DNA of 64,000 bases, from positions 15,943,501 through 16,007,500 of the forward strand of contig NC_088303.1 in assembly GCF_032854445.1 (NCBI RefSeq), written 5' to 3'. Every line of letters starts with the position of its first letter. Position 1 is the first letter of the stretch. Origin of the DNA: Liolophura sinensis (taxonomy: Eukaryota; Mollusca; Polyplacophora; Chitonida; Chitonidae). Of this stretch, positions 12,463-24,170 are shown in pieces. The notes under the pieces are model-generated. The model searched no databases and was not told the origin of the DNA. It worked only from the letters and a program-made list of their open reading frames with translations. A program made the position numbers and the translations under genes.

Positions 12463-15400
12463 CAAAAATGGCTGAGATGTAACTTAAGTTGTGTGTTGAA
12501 GGCATCCTGTGGATATGTCATTCTGCTACCTCAACACGCAATGCTGCTCGCCAAATGGCGTATTAATTAACTTCCATTGACACCATTAGCTCAGTTTCTT
12601 ATTCCAATGAAATTACTTCATCTTAAATCAAGATAAGAACTAGAGAGAAGCCTTTTCAATCCACACAGATGCAAGATTGCATGACATTAATGGTCATGCC
12701 ACTTGAGAAAAAGCTGCTGGTAAGGTCAACTGTTATAGGTCATGCAATACGAGACATACCTTAATTGCTTCACTCCAGAGGATGTTACCATCACATACTT
12801 TACACATGCCTACATTATAATTGCACAGGCTCTTGGCAGCATAATTTAGGACTTATGATTTATCTGAGGTGTGATTTAGCTAAAGGATGGCTGTGTTGGT
12901 CCAAAAGCAAATTGTCTTCAGTTCCAACACAACTTAAGCCAAACTTCAGGGCCAATATGATTCTTCAATCTACTGTAAAAAAGTTCACTGATGAATATTT
13001 GTATTGAACAGAAGGAAATATAAATCAACCATGTCCGTAAAAGTTATCACTACACAGGATTTCACACAAGTTCTTTAATGTGTTTTGGGATTAACGTCCA
13101 CATTGCATACATTCTTCATTTTTGTCATAAAACACAAAGTCACTAAGTCATGTTATGCATGTTACAAACAAGTGTCAACAGGCAAATGCATGTAATACAT
13201 TCTGCCAGAACATGTCAACAAGGAGAAATTCTGGCATAAATTAGATGGAGGTCATGCATGAAATCTGTCCCTTACAACAACTACGAATGACGTAGAAACT
13301 TTTGCCCATGACTGAACAGCGTATTTTGCCTGATTTGATCTATAAGGAGTTTTTTTACATTGTAGAAAAGTGTGATCAAGTTGGTTTGGAAGGTAGGATA
13401 ATATTCCACTTTGGGAGTCAAATTTTGTACATGTAAATTAACAACAGCCCTGGGAAAACCAATGTCTAAATGATTGTTCTCAGACTCTAACCAACATGTG
13501 TAACAAAGGCATGACTCTACCAATATCTCCTCAAAAGCTCTGACTGAATCCTATCAAAATGACTTCAACCTTATCAGCAGTATAAACATAAAACATCATT
13601 ATTTTGTCTGCTTGCACAATCCAAATAGGTCTTTTCCTTATTAAAAAAAATCTGATAAAGCTTTCTTCAGCAAGTCAGATCAATATTACATTTACACATA
13701 TGATGAAAAGCAATAATCTATTATGAACAGCCATTTTTCAATTTTTAAGTGGCATCTAAGTAAAAAAAAAAAAAGGATTAAAAAAAAAAAAATAAAAATA
13801 ACAAAAATGTTTAACATTTTTAACACGCACCCCCTATAACTGTAAGATATGAGAAACACACAACACATGGGTGTGTTTCATTTTAACCACACATCCACTA
13901 ATTGCTGATAGAAAAAACAGCAATTTTGAAGAGGATGATAGCCATCTTAACAATGTTATCAACTAGGGGGACGTTCTTGGCACGTCATTAGTAAACCCGA
14001 AATGATACCTCCCCTGGTTACTCCAGCACTGACTGAAAACTATGCCTCTGGCACAAAGTCCTCATCTCAAAATTTCAGGCATTATACAAGCTTTGATGAG
14101 TTATAGAGATATGAATTTGACATCATCGGTAAATGTCAGGAATTGCCCGCAGCACTTCTTCAAATAGCTACTACAGTGACAGTGAAAACAAGGCCAGTAT
14201 CAGGAAGTTCCCATTATTGTAGGCTTGAGACGAAATATTGCTACACATAAAATAGACATTTTGTTTCTTTTTCACTATATCACATATTTTCATATTGTGA
14301 ATGGCAACATTTGGCATGGTATGATGATGTAAGCTATACACAGCTTCTGAAAATTGCACAAAAATTCCAAGGTTAAATCAAAGCTGTTACATTCCTTACA
14401 GCGATATCAGTGGCCAAGCATCAAGGCCCAAGTGAATGTCAAATAAGAAAATATTATGAAAGTAATGCACTGAACTAATCTGCCATGATCGGAAAAATTA
14501 AGCTTTGGAAAACATCTGTTTACCAACAGATGCCAACACACATAACAACAAACAGCTTTATTCAACTGCTGAAGTACACAGATAATGAACACATGCATCC
14601 TGCATGTATAAAATTGTAATAGTATTTACAAAAACAGGCAACATGGAGAAAAAGCATGACAAAAATGAAAAATAATAAACTGGGTTTGAACCCCACACTA
14701 CCAGATGTCATATACAATGCATCTAGTGCTGAAAACCACCACAGCGTCTTGATAGAGTTAGGCCTTGGCAATCACCTCACCTGGTTAAGTATGTACATTT
14801 CAGGTTGCTCGATACATCGTGTGCAATTACCCCACTCTAGTGTCACATCTGGTTTGATTGGGCTCACTTCAGTTCTGAGAGGTGGTGAGGACAGAGTGAA
14901 TGTAGGTGACAGGAAATGTTAGGAGACTATAACGACAGGAGATTATAACGATACGAAATTTTGGTATATAAGGTTGGAAAGTGTTGTGTGTTGTTTTCTT
15001 AAAATAAGGTCCTCAGTCAGAAGCCATGAAGCACGGTTTTGTAGTTACTTTTCTGTGCGGCATCCTTCATATTTCTTTAACGGTTGAATTTGGCCTACTA
15101 AGAGTAACATGTACTAAGAGTACTAAGAGTGTGGATAGAGATTTTTCGTATATTTCGCCATGGCCTTGGACTTATATTCCTTCCTGATAGCATGGGGGTA
15201 TTGGGGAATGCCGTCTGGATTGTTGAGAATTACCGATGTAGCATTCTGAACAGGGTTGGCTTTACGAGCAAACATTGAAAATTATCTGTTGATAACTGAG
15301 GAGAGGAGGGAGAGTTGCTCATTTCTCAGTTTGAGTGACAGGCAGCCAACCTATGGGCGGTTAGGTTACCTGCAGCACATGTATAGTAATACACAGTTAC

Positions 15401-16591
15401 CTCCAAAGTCTGTGTTAATTTCACAGGCTTACATTTCTATTTTTGAAGTAGGGTGGTGCTATTGAAATATTTCTAGCGAGAAAACTATAGATTGCAGCTC
15501 AAATCCATTGTCATGCACCAGAAACTACATGTCTTGTGCTACAATTTGGTGCAAGTCTGTAGCTTTTGTAGTTCTCGAGTTACAGGGCATTGAAATTACG
15601 AGACAAAAATGTTTTTGATCATATCTGAAAAAGTTACAAAGATAAACAAAAAATCCGAAAGCAGATTTGGAGTCAACATTGCCAATACACCAGATGAAAA
15701 CATTATCAAACTTAGACATTTTTAATGATGTCATAAGTTTGACCAATGGGGAGATTCCAAAGTTTTCAATGCATGTCCAAGATTTTTTCAAACTTGTTCT
15801 AAGTGGGATAACTCTAAAAGTGTATCAAATTTCAAAAGAATTTGTTCATTGGTTCTTAACAATAAGATTTTTAAAGGTTTTGATCAAAATTCAAGATGGC
15901 TGCCATGTCACACGACCAAAGTTAACCAAAAAACAACCCAAATTTGCCTCGTAACCTTGTTCCTAAAATCACTGAATTTCAACAACATCTAATAAAAACT
16001 TTTTCATACATTTTAAAGCAAATAATATTAGATGTCATGCCATGTACATCTCTGGTAGGAGTAACCAGGTCTTAGGTAGAAGACAGATGAGACATAAATC
16101 TGACATATCCACAGAAGATGGCGGTGGACCACAGTTTATGATGGACGCAAACTTGCTCCATAAAACCGTCCACTCAAGAGGTCCAGTTGTTAGTAAGTGC
16201 ATTAATCGACAGGTAAGCGTTCCCCAAGTAAATTACAACCCATTGAGGAGCCTTAACAAGACAGGTAAACCTGTCAAAGTAAACTCCATAAATAATCCTC
16301 AACACAATACCTGCCATTGTTCCGCGCTGTTTTTAAGCTTCCATCAATTCATCAGCAGCATATGATTAAAGCCATACCGCCTGCCCTTATCAAATGACAA
16401 AGACTTGGCTCAGTTTCACTTTTTCTCTGCAAAATTCCACAAAAGTTTGACGCCATTTGATCATACAAACCAAATGAATCAGATCTCGTGGCTTGTCTGT
16501 CATCAGTTGGCCATGAGATCATGAACTTGAACAAAAACCTTCTCTCTAAATTTAAAAATTCAGAGCTTATACTCCTAGGCACTTGTTGCTA

Positions 16592-16623
<32 letters not shown>

Positions 16624-16659
16624 CATACACATAATATCTTCTATAACCTTTCCATATAC

Positions 16660-16718
<59 letters not shown>
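16592..16718. repeat. CATA and TA microsatellites
   Basis: A CATA run (16592-16620) is followed after 40 bases by a TA run of about 58 bases (16661-16718). Confidence 0.95.
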
Positions 16719-16720
<2 letters not shown>

Positions 16721-19567
16721 AAGGGTTAATTAGAAGGCTGCTACCAGCTGCCAGTCTTTTCAAAAAAATTCAGCAATCACCCAAGCTCCTATTTCACTTC
16801 ACCCAATTTTTACATCAGATAGCTGGCTACTTTTCCAGTCTAGCATTCTGCTCAAAAATACAATTAAAGCCTTTTAAATGGCAAGTTAAATTAAATATTA
16901 ATTTTATATCAGAATGGATGACCATACAGAGTAAAATACAGGCAGTCTTATGAAACAGAACAGATATACAGCCTCTAACAAGTGCATGTCAAACTCCACA
17001 GTCAGCAATTTCCTACCCAAAAATACAACATGGGTTTATTATGGACATAGGTAGTCAAGATCGATTGAACTCTAGTTTGCTTATAACCAATAGGATAAGT
17101 CAATCAAGGAGTTTGTCTTCCTGCGCTCATTATAACTTTGTTATCTGATATACAACTAAGTTAATCAACATTAAACAAAAGGGGTACAGTTTATACATTT
17201 ATCTATGGTGTTAACAATTTGATGACTTTTCCAGAACATTAAACAGTCTTCAAACAGCTCTGTGATGCAGACCCAAATCTGATCACCTATAAACAACTAC
17301 TGTAATGGCATTTTTAACCTGACAGGATGATATTTTGCCACTAATCTCAGTATCTGCATGTCAATGGTTGATATATATTAACTATAAACTGTTAAACTAC
17401 TGAGGTCTTCGTGCACTTTATACTACACACAACAAATCATGGATTTTTAAGAAGCGAGGCGTTTACGGTATAATTTTTCTCCTGCTGAGTTAAATGTTTT
17501 TATCTGCAAGAACACAGCACTTGACATGAAAACACTGTGGGTGGGTAAATGCAGGTCAACTCAACCACTGTGGCAACAATTTTAGCACGAATACATTATT
17601 TAGGTCACATTTGGGCATGAAACTGAATGGAAACATTGCTGGGACATCTGCAACAATGTAACCAAATGAGACAAAATGTAACTTCACAAAACCATCTGAC
17701 CACAAACATGTCTTCAAAGATACAGTGTGACCAATCAATGCCATGTTTACAAAACATGACCAATAAAAAACTAGCACACAACTGTAACCCAATCTGTTTG
17801 TACTAAAATTTCCCGTTTTTAACAACTTCCTGTGACAGGGAACCCCTACAGCAGGATGCAGAGCAGCAATCAGATATCAAACTAAATAGATTATCTAGTG
17901 TTTATTTTAAATCCAGTTCCTTAAGAAAGCATCTTGAGGACTGATAGGCAACTAGGACATCTGTTGCTCTACAAAACATCTGGCCTTGGGTGCAATAAAC
18001 TAGCTAGATCAGATTCTACTAAAGCTGAACAGTGTCCATGGCAGGAGAAATGTAGGTTTGGTGTGTTAGACTGTTTACCATTGACTCTTCAGTTTATTTT
18101 AACCTGACTATTTGATCAACTTTATATAGACTTCTGCAGATTAAGAAAAGTTATATATGTTTTACATGTGGCATGATCAGAAAGAAAACAACAGTTTTAA
18201 AGTTTACACTAATATACTGTTCTTGAAAGTGCAAACAAGCAGGCATCGTTTTACTCAAGAAAAAATCTGAAATGTTTCAATTTAAGAAAATTCATCCCCG
18301 ACTACCACCCTCTCCATAGAGAAAAACAGTCCTACAAATTCTTCCGAAATTTAGAAGAACTATGGTAATTGGGGAAAGCATGCAAGTATCTTATCAGTAC
18401 CTAGACAGAGCTGAAGCAGTGTTACATAACAATCCTGTTATGTTTTAGTATCTTTGTAGTCACTATCTATGAACACATCCATCGCCAGCATCAAGCCTGA
18501 CGCATAATCAAGCTAGAATGCTAACAAGTCTACCATGTTTGATTATCACTTACAGCAAGACTTATTGTTACATCACCACAGAAACAGGATATGCAGAATC
18601 AATGACTTTTTAGCACTTAACTTTTACATAAATATACACAGCATATTAGTAATAGGTTCAAAACACTGACCTTGGAAGTACGTGTCAAGAGACCAAGGCC
18701 CGTATTTATTGAACGTCTTAAGACAAAAATTCAATCTCAGGTAAAACAGGTAAAATGTTTTGCTCTAGGAAGTTTAAAATTTTAACAATAATTCTTTACT
18801 GCAGAACAATGTGCCAGTCGCAATTTGAGTTCATTTCTGTTAAGAGTTTGGCTTTTTAGCCATTTCCAAAAATAATTAACAATAAGGCCCTGAAGTGTAA
18901 GTCAGTGCTATGAATGACCCATGTGGTAACACATGTAAGCCTCTCCACTGTATCCCTGACACACACTACTCCACCTTGATTGATTTTTCTTCTTAATTCA
19001 ATTAATGTATAGATTTTGTATGTAGGAGCACAGATCTTAACACACATGACAACTGGGAAAATGTTAACAGTTTCAGGCAGGTATCAGATACAATCACCTT
19101 GCCAAGACAATTGGCAAATACTAATGAATACCATATTAGATAGATAGGGTCAGGTGCAAATATGAATATCATAATCAACTGATTCATGACAAGGTGCTTT
19201 ACTAGCCAGCCACGGCGAAAATGAAGATATGCACTCATTTAATTCGTCTCAAGAGAGACACTTTTTATTTCTCATTAATTAGTTTTCACACCACCAGGAC
19301 TTTCTTTTCGTCTTTATATCCCCTATCATTTGGGATGTTTTTTCACAATTATATGTTGCTGTTTTATTTTTAGGTCTGCGTGATTTTCTATTTTAGTTTC
19401 AGCTGTGATGATTAAACACAAACGTGTTGAAAATAAACATGATCTCCTTAATACAATCATTATATCAAGCCCTTTGATTTTAACACCACAACATATATCA
19501 CCAACACTGCCGACAAGCATTTGAATATAATAAAAAAAAATATTTTGGTCATTTCACCTACACTCTG

Positions 19568-19792
19568 AATACCCTAAATGACCTAAAATTTCGTCCACGA
19601 CTAAGATGCTCATTTTCCCCCGATTCTTGGAGTTTTACTGAGGTTAGAAAGGTGCTTTGAGAGGTGTCTGGACGGTAGGATGATATCCTACTGGGAAAAT
19701 GTAAATTACGTACCAGAAGTAATATCTCATGGCATTTCAGTGCCTCCAAAAATGCTCTTTTGTGGTCAAATTTTTAGGTCATTTAGGGTATT
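19568..19792. mobile_element. Short inverted-repeat element (MITE), copy 1
   Basis: Ends in a near-perfect inverted repeat: aataccctaaatgacctaaa attt at 19568-19591 and its complement aaatttttaggtcatttagg gtatt at 19768-19792. It is 225 bases with no coding capacity. A diverged second copy lies at 42226-42442 in the same orientation. Confidence 0.75.
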
Positions 19793-19911
19793 TCTCCTGG
19801 CAAAATGTATTAAGAAACAATGAAAACTGCAATATATGAAATTTCCAAACATTTTTAACACCTCATTTGCAAAACTGACTTTTTCTTACAAACATAACCC
19901 TTAACACTGAA

Positions 19912-20037
19912 TTTATTTATTTGATTGGTGTTTTATGGCGTACTCAAAAATATTTTACCTATATACCACGGCGACCAGCATTTTGATGGGAGGAAACTGT
20001 ACAGAGCCCAGGGGAAACTCACAACCATCCACAGGTT
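19912..20037 (-). repeat. SINE family 1, 3' half
   Basis: Tail tttatttatttgattggtgt, then the gcgtactcaaaaatatttta and gcgaccagcattttgatggg blocks, truncated after cacaaccatccacaggt. More diverged than the copy at 7433. Confidence 0.75.
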
Positions 20038-21465
20038 TGACATTTAATAAAATTACTATCAAAAATAAGTGAAGCTATGATATGGTACAAATTTATTTCA
20101 TCAGATGTATAGCCTTGAGCTAGAATACCAAAATACTGATTATATTCATGGACAAATGTCTTAAAATAATAAGGTCTAAAAATTATATCTCTGACACAAG
20201 AGCAGGGAAATTAACTGGTAACCAAAAACAAAAGAAGAATCTTTTCCTCACTGAAAAAGAAGACAAGTTATGCTAACACATTAACAAAAAAATCTAAGAA
20301 GTGAGCCATAGAAACCACAAAAATTTTCAGCAGTGAAATCTGTTTGAATCTGCACATTCTTACACATACGGTTTTTTAACGTTTCCTTTTCCTCATCTAT
20401 AGGCATGATAGCAAAGGAAAAGACAATCCCAGTGTCATTTCCCATGTGTATTAAACAAACTCAAATTTCTGGAATGGCTTTTGGAAATAATTAAGTGGTC
20501 TGAGAAGGATTTATGTCACAATTCAAATGTCTATTGTAGCTGAATCAAGCCAAGTATGCAAACAACGAGAGCTTAGAAAATTTCTCAAAAATAAGGTGCA
20601 GAAACTCTTCCATATCACATTTTGAAATCATAATATTTTTCATTCCAAATGAATTCAAAGAAATTGCAATGGCCTTAAATATAATCAAATTACCAGGAAC
20701 CATGGTAGCTAAGAAAACTTCATAAAATATGTTAATCAACTAAAATTGCTCATTCATAAAATAAAAAAAGTACATTCAAGCAGCATAAAAACACTGATGA
20801 AAAATGGTGGACAGTATACACCTAGAGGCAACATCACAAGTGGTTATTTAGGGTAAAAGCAAAGTTTTAGCCTGGGATAAGAAAAAAAAAACTACTGATG
20901 GATGAAACTGATCACGTTATACATATCTAGTGAAGTTTTCATCTTTTCATGGCAATGTGAGATGAATATGATAGCATGCACAATCAAAATACCTACATAT
21001 AAATCACAACAGGTGAGATGGACAGTTTTATTTGTAAACAAAAGTAAAATTACACTTCCCATCTGACTACAGTGTTTTTTTCCCAATAAAACCAAAACTT
21101 CTTTGAATAACCATACATAGAAGTTTGAAAATGAAAATATGAGCATTTTGTTTACAGCCTTGATATTGTACATAACACAACAGAACAAACTCAAATAACA
21201 TACAGTAGGTTTATGCGTGAATGTGCATTGCAAAGATGAAAAAACAAAATCTAGCAATCCCCCTGAAGGCACAATGAATCCAAATTGGCTGACCACCTAC
21301 AAATTTGTGCTAGAATTACCCTTACATAGCATAACTTGAAATTAAGGAATATTCTTCTTACATTAATTGCTTGCTTACTAAGCTATGCGAACACTATAAT
21401 TTTCACACAGTCAGTTTAATGCCATAGAGAAATTTGTTGATCCAGGTGAATATACAATACATGTA

Positions 21466-22122
21466 CAGTCCTGCCCACTTAATGGCATATCAGTTTAAGG
21501 AATAATCTGCTTTATTGCATACCAAACTGGAAGACAAAACCAAATCATATTTCAACAGGCTGTTTTACCACCAGCTAACTGCATATCATTTTAATGGATA
21601 ATCCGCTTAACTGCCTGACCCTGTGCTGGGTCAGTTTGACTCCCCGCCCACTTATTTCAATAAACAGAAAGGGATTCACTCAGACCAGGAGATAAAACCC
21701 CAACTGAGTGCGTAGTCATGACAAAACAACGCAGCTCAGCACCGAGGTGACAACCACAGATTAAAAACTGAGGCCCAATAGATGGCCGCTTACAGCACAG
21801 ACATTGTGTCCTGCCAAACCTGAAATGAATCCCATATGCAGAAAAATAAAGTCACAAAAGCAGAGAATAAAACAGTCACAAGTGTTCAGATTATATGAAA
21901 ACAAAGATGATATTTTGTGTCCATCTCGAAAAAACGAAAACCCAAATCAGAAAGGCAAGCATTATGTCAAGCAAGGTGTCAACTTGAGCGAACAACCTGA
22001 CTTATTAACGAGCATGGGAGACAACTCCATGCAGTTATTGATAAACATAGTTAAACGAATAGATCAATTACTTGCATAATATTATCAAGCATTTACTCAA
22101 TGCAATAAAGCGGGTCCTGCTG
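21466..22122. mobile_element. pogo-like non-autonomous DNA transposon
   Basis: The ends are CAGTCCTGCCCACTTAATGGCAT and, in reverse, CAGCAGGACCCGCTTTATTGCAT: about 15 of 23 positions match, and both start with CAG next to a TA on each side (21464-21465 and 22123-22124), as in pogo/Tigger elements. The subterminal part repeats a taactgcatatca...ggataatccgcttaactgc motif twice, also typical of that group (established for the superfamily; the assignment is mine). A 91-codon plus-strand ORF (21804-22079) lies inside. I saw no DDE catalytic triad, so the element is at best an internally deleted relic. Confidence 0.65.
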
Positions 22123-22645
22123 TATAATTATGGTTTTTGTGCCAACCCCTACAAGGTAAAATCAGTTTCATCCGTATTATCAACTGAAGTCAACATATTA
22201 TTTCTAACCAACAACTTTTAAAGCGTAATTACTGAAATCCATATAATTTCAGCCAATTATATAATTTTGGAGCATAGTTGGCAAAGAAACTGGCATACTA
22301 CAATGATACTGCAGAAAAATCCTAAATCAGGTTACTGACATGACATAAGTTTGTTCACACCTTTCAGACATGTTTTTATGCCTTAGTCTGTTGAACTAAT
22401 TCGAGGTGACAAACTGAAATAAAGCATGTGTGGTGCACTCATGACAGACACCCAGTACTACAAGTGTCACCACGACGACAGGTGCATACATGCACATGTA
22501 AACAAGCCAGAGCAACCATGTTAAACTTCATTCTAAACAAGCAATAACGATAAATGACATCACACAAGATAAAACAGGTTATAATTGACCCTCAGATACA
22601 TTCATTTATGTCATATATAGAGATGTGAAATATGAATGTCATGTT

Positions 22646-22862
22646 TACTGGTGGGAGGAAAGAAGAAAAGCCAAGATCCCATCACACCGACAACTGAAAA
22701 ACTGAACCAAATATAAAGGTTGCTGGTAAACCATCCCACATACAATCATCGGGGAGGAAGTCAGCATGAGCTGGAAGAATTCACAGTAACCCCATTGGTG
22801 AGAGACTCTTGAGTCATGGCAAGCTAACTTGTGAGCAACAGTGGCTGAAACACAGGTGTAGA
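22646..22862 (-). repeat. SINE family 1, degenerate 5' part
   Basis: Contains tggtgggaggaa, aaggttgctggtaaacc, gaggaagtcagcatgagctg, a gaattcacagtaaccccattggtgagagact block and ...caacagtggctg at the A-box end, in the order of the family, with insertions and no 3' tail. Confidence 0.6.
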
Positions 22863-23241
22863 TGACCTATGAATTGTGACCTTCATGATAACATATCATC
22901 AACCAGTACTGCTTATATTTCAAAAGTTGTGATAAAATTTGAATACAAAGTCTACAGCTTGAATACATATTGAGCAAAACATATGTGTAGCTATATTTCC
23001 AAAAGAGCCCACAAATTGAAATGAACATCTTGTCAACGATCACTGATTATTAGCTGAGCTGAGCAAAAATCACCCTGAATTATATCCCTACTATACTATT
23101 AGGCATCGATGATTACAAATTTACAAGATGTTCAGGACTAACTTTTATCTATGGTCAAATAACCTTTTTAAGTTTCTCTAGGTTTCTCTGTGTGTATAAG
23201 AAGATGCCAGATTGATACCAATCACAGGAAAAAGTACTTAC

Positions 23242-23271
23242 CAGCTACATGTTGTATATTCATTTTTTCCC
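23242..23271 (-). CDS. Possible 30-base cassette exon
   Basis: The donor GTAGCTG/GTAAGTA is strong; the acceptor is the AG in gaaatttag after a T-rich stretch. Read phase 1 to phase 1 it would insert about ten residues (EKMNIQHVA plus a split Gly) between exons 6 and 7 without changing frame. It is too short to be convincing without transcript data. Confidence 0.2.
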
Positions 23272-23340
23272 CTAAATTTCTTAATTAACAGATACAAAAA
23301 AACACACAAAAAAAATTCACATTTAGCTTGCTTTACAAAA

Positions 23341-23685
23341 TCACAGAGTGAGTGGGTGAGTGCTTTGGGTTTAACGTCGTACTTAACAATTTTTTAGTCC
23401 TATGACGACGAAGGAGTCCTTAGAGTGTATATAATGTGCCTCCTTGTTGCAGGACAGCTTTCCACCACTCTTTTATCTAGTGCTGCTTCACTGAGGCGCC
23501 TTACTGAAGGCAAGTAAGCTTCCCCACTCGAGCCATTATACTGATACAGGTCAACTAGTAGTTGCACTATGCCCTTCATGCTGAACTCCAAGCGAGGAAG
23601 TTACAACTTCCTCTTTTAAGTTGTAACCCTAACCCTGCATCTACCGCTCCCAAAGCAGATGCTCTATCAACTGTGCAACTATGTC
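23341..23685 (-). repeat. SINE-like element, family 2, tRNA-related head
   Basis: On the minus strand the 5' end reads gttgcacagttgatagagca tctgctttgggagcggtaga, an A-box-like tRNA head. A 3' body follows containing gaggaagttgtaact-like and ctagataaaagagtggtgga blocks, and it ends in a segment with gttaaacccaaagcactcac. It is unrelated to family 1. I recall similar sequences from mollusc genomes, but this is unverified. Confidence 0.6.
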
Positions 23686-24044
23686 AAAATCACAGAGAAA
23701 ACAAGTATTGATAAGTTTGCTAACATTTAAATATACTATTGATGCTAATGTTATGGTTTCACTTGATTCTGATTATTATATGTTTATATGAAATGACAAA
23801 TATTATCGACTTATTAATTCATTTGGCAGAATAGCCAATAATGAATGACTTGCACGAGATAATGAGTGCAGGAATTGATTATCCGATGATCTTTAGTTCT
23901 GATATAGCTATTTTTCTTCAATTCATCTTTCACCATGCAGTCATTACGTGCGATGAAGACAAGGTTGACACAGGAATTAACACTCATTCAGTGATAATCC
24001 TGATCATTGCAACAGGTATTTGTGACTCTGACAAACTACATCTT

Positions 24045-24170
24045 ACCTTCTCTTCTTGTTTCGTCCAAACATTTTGATCTGTCCCTTGTCTTGGTAGATA
24101 TCCACGTAAATAAATCCAGGTAAACTTCTCTTCAAGTAATGTGTTATTGTGGAAGTGCTGCGAAGCTACG
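24045..24170 (-). CDS. Possible exon with two readings
   Basis: A strong donor GAGAAG/GTAAGA ends this stretch. Read from the acceptor tgctgtgtacatccag it is open in phase 0 at both ends: DVASQHFHNNTLLEEKFTWI, YLRGYLPRQGTDQNVWTKQE, EK. Read from the ATG at 24077 it is instead a first exon, MFGRNKKR, leaving phase 2. Either way the phase does not match exon 7 (phase 1 in), so it is an isoform exon, an exon of a different transcript, or chance. I recognise neither reading. Confidence 0.33.

Noticed and set aside
12760-12832. Exon-like piece with donor AAG/GTATGT (SLCNYNVGMCKVCDGNILWS or MVTSSGVKQL)
   Set aside because: Two frames equally plausible, weak acceptors, and neither phase bridges exons 6 and 7.
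13281-13523. 80-codon minus-strand ORF (...FPRAVVNLHVQNLTPKVEYY...)
   Set aside because: Moderately protein-like, but it ends in stops with no donor or acceptor that fits the chain.
14680-14695. tRNA B-box-like sequence (GGTTCAAACCC on the minus strand)
   Set aside because: No matching A-box or cloverleaf could be drawn at the expected distance; at most a SINE remnant.
20892-21296. 134-codon minus-strand ORF
   Set aside because: Hydrophobic, low-complexity composition typical of reverse-read A-rich DNA; no splice context.
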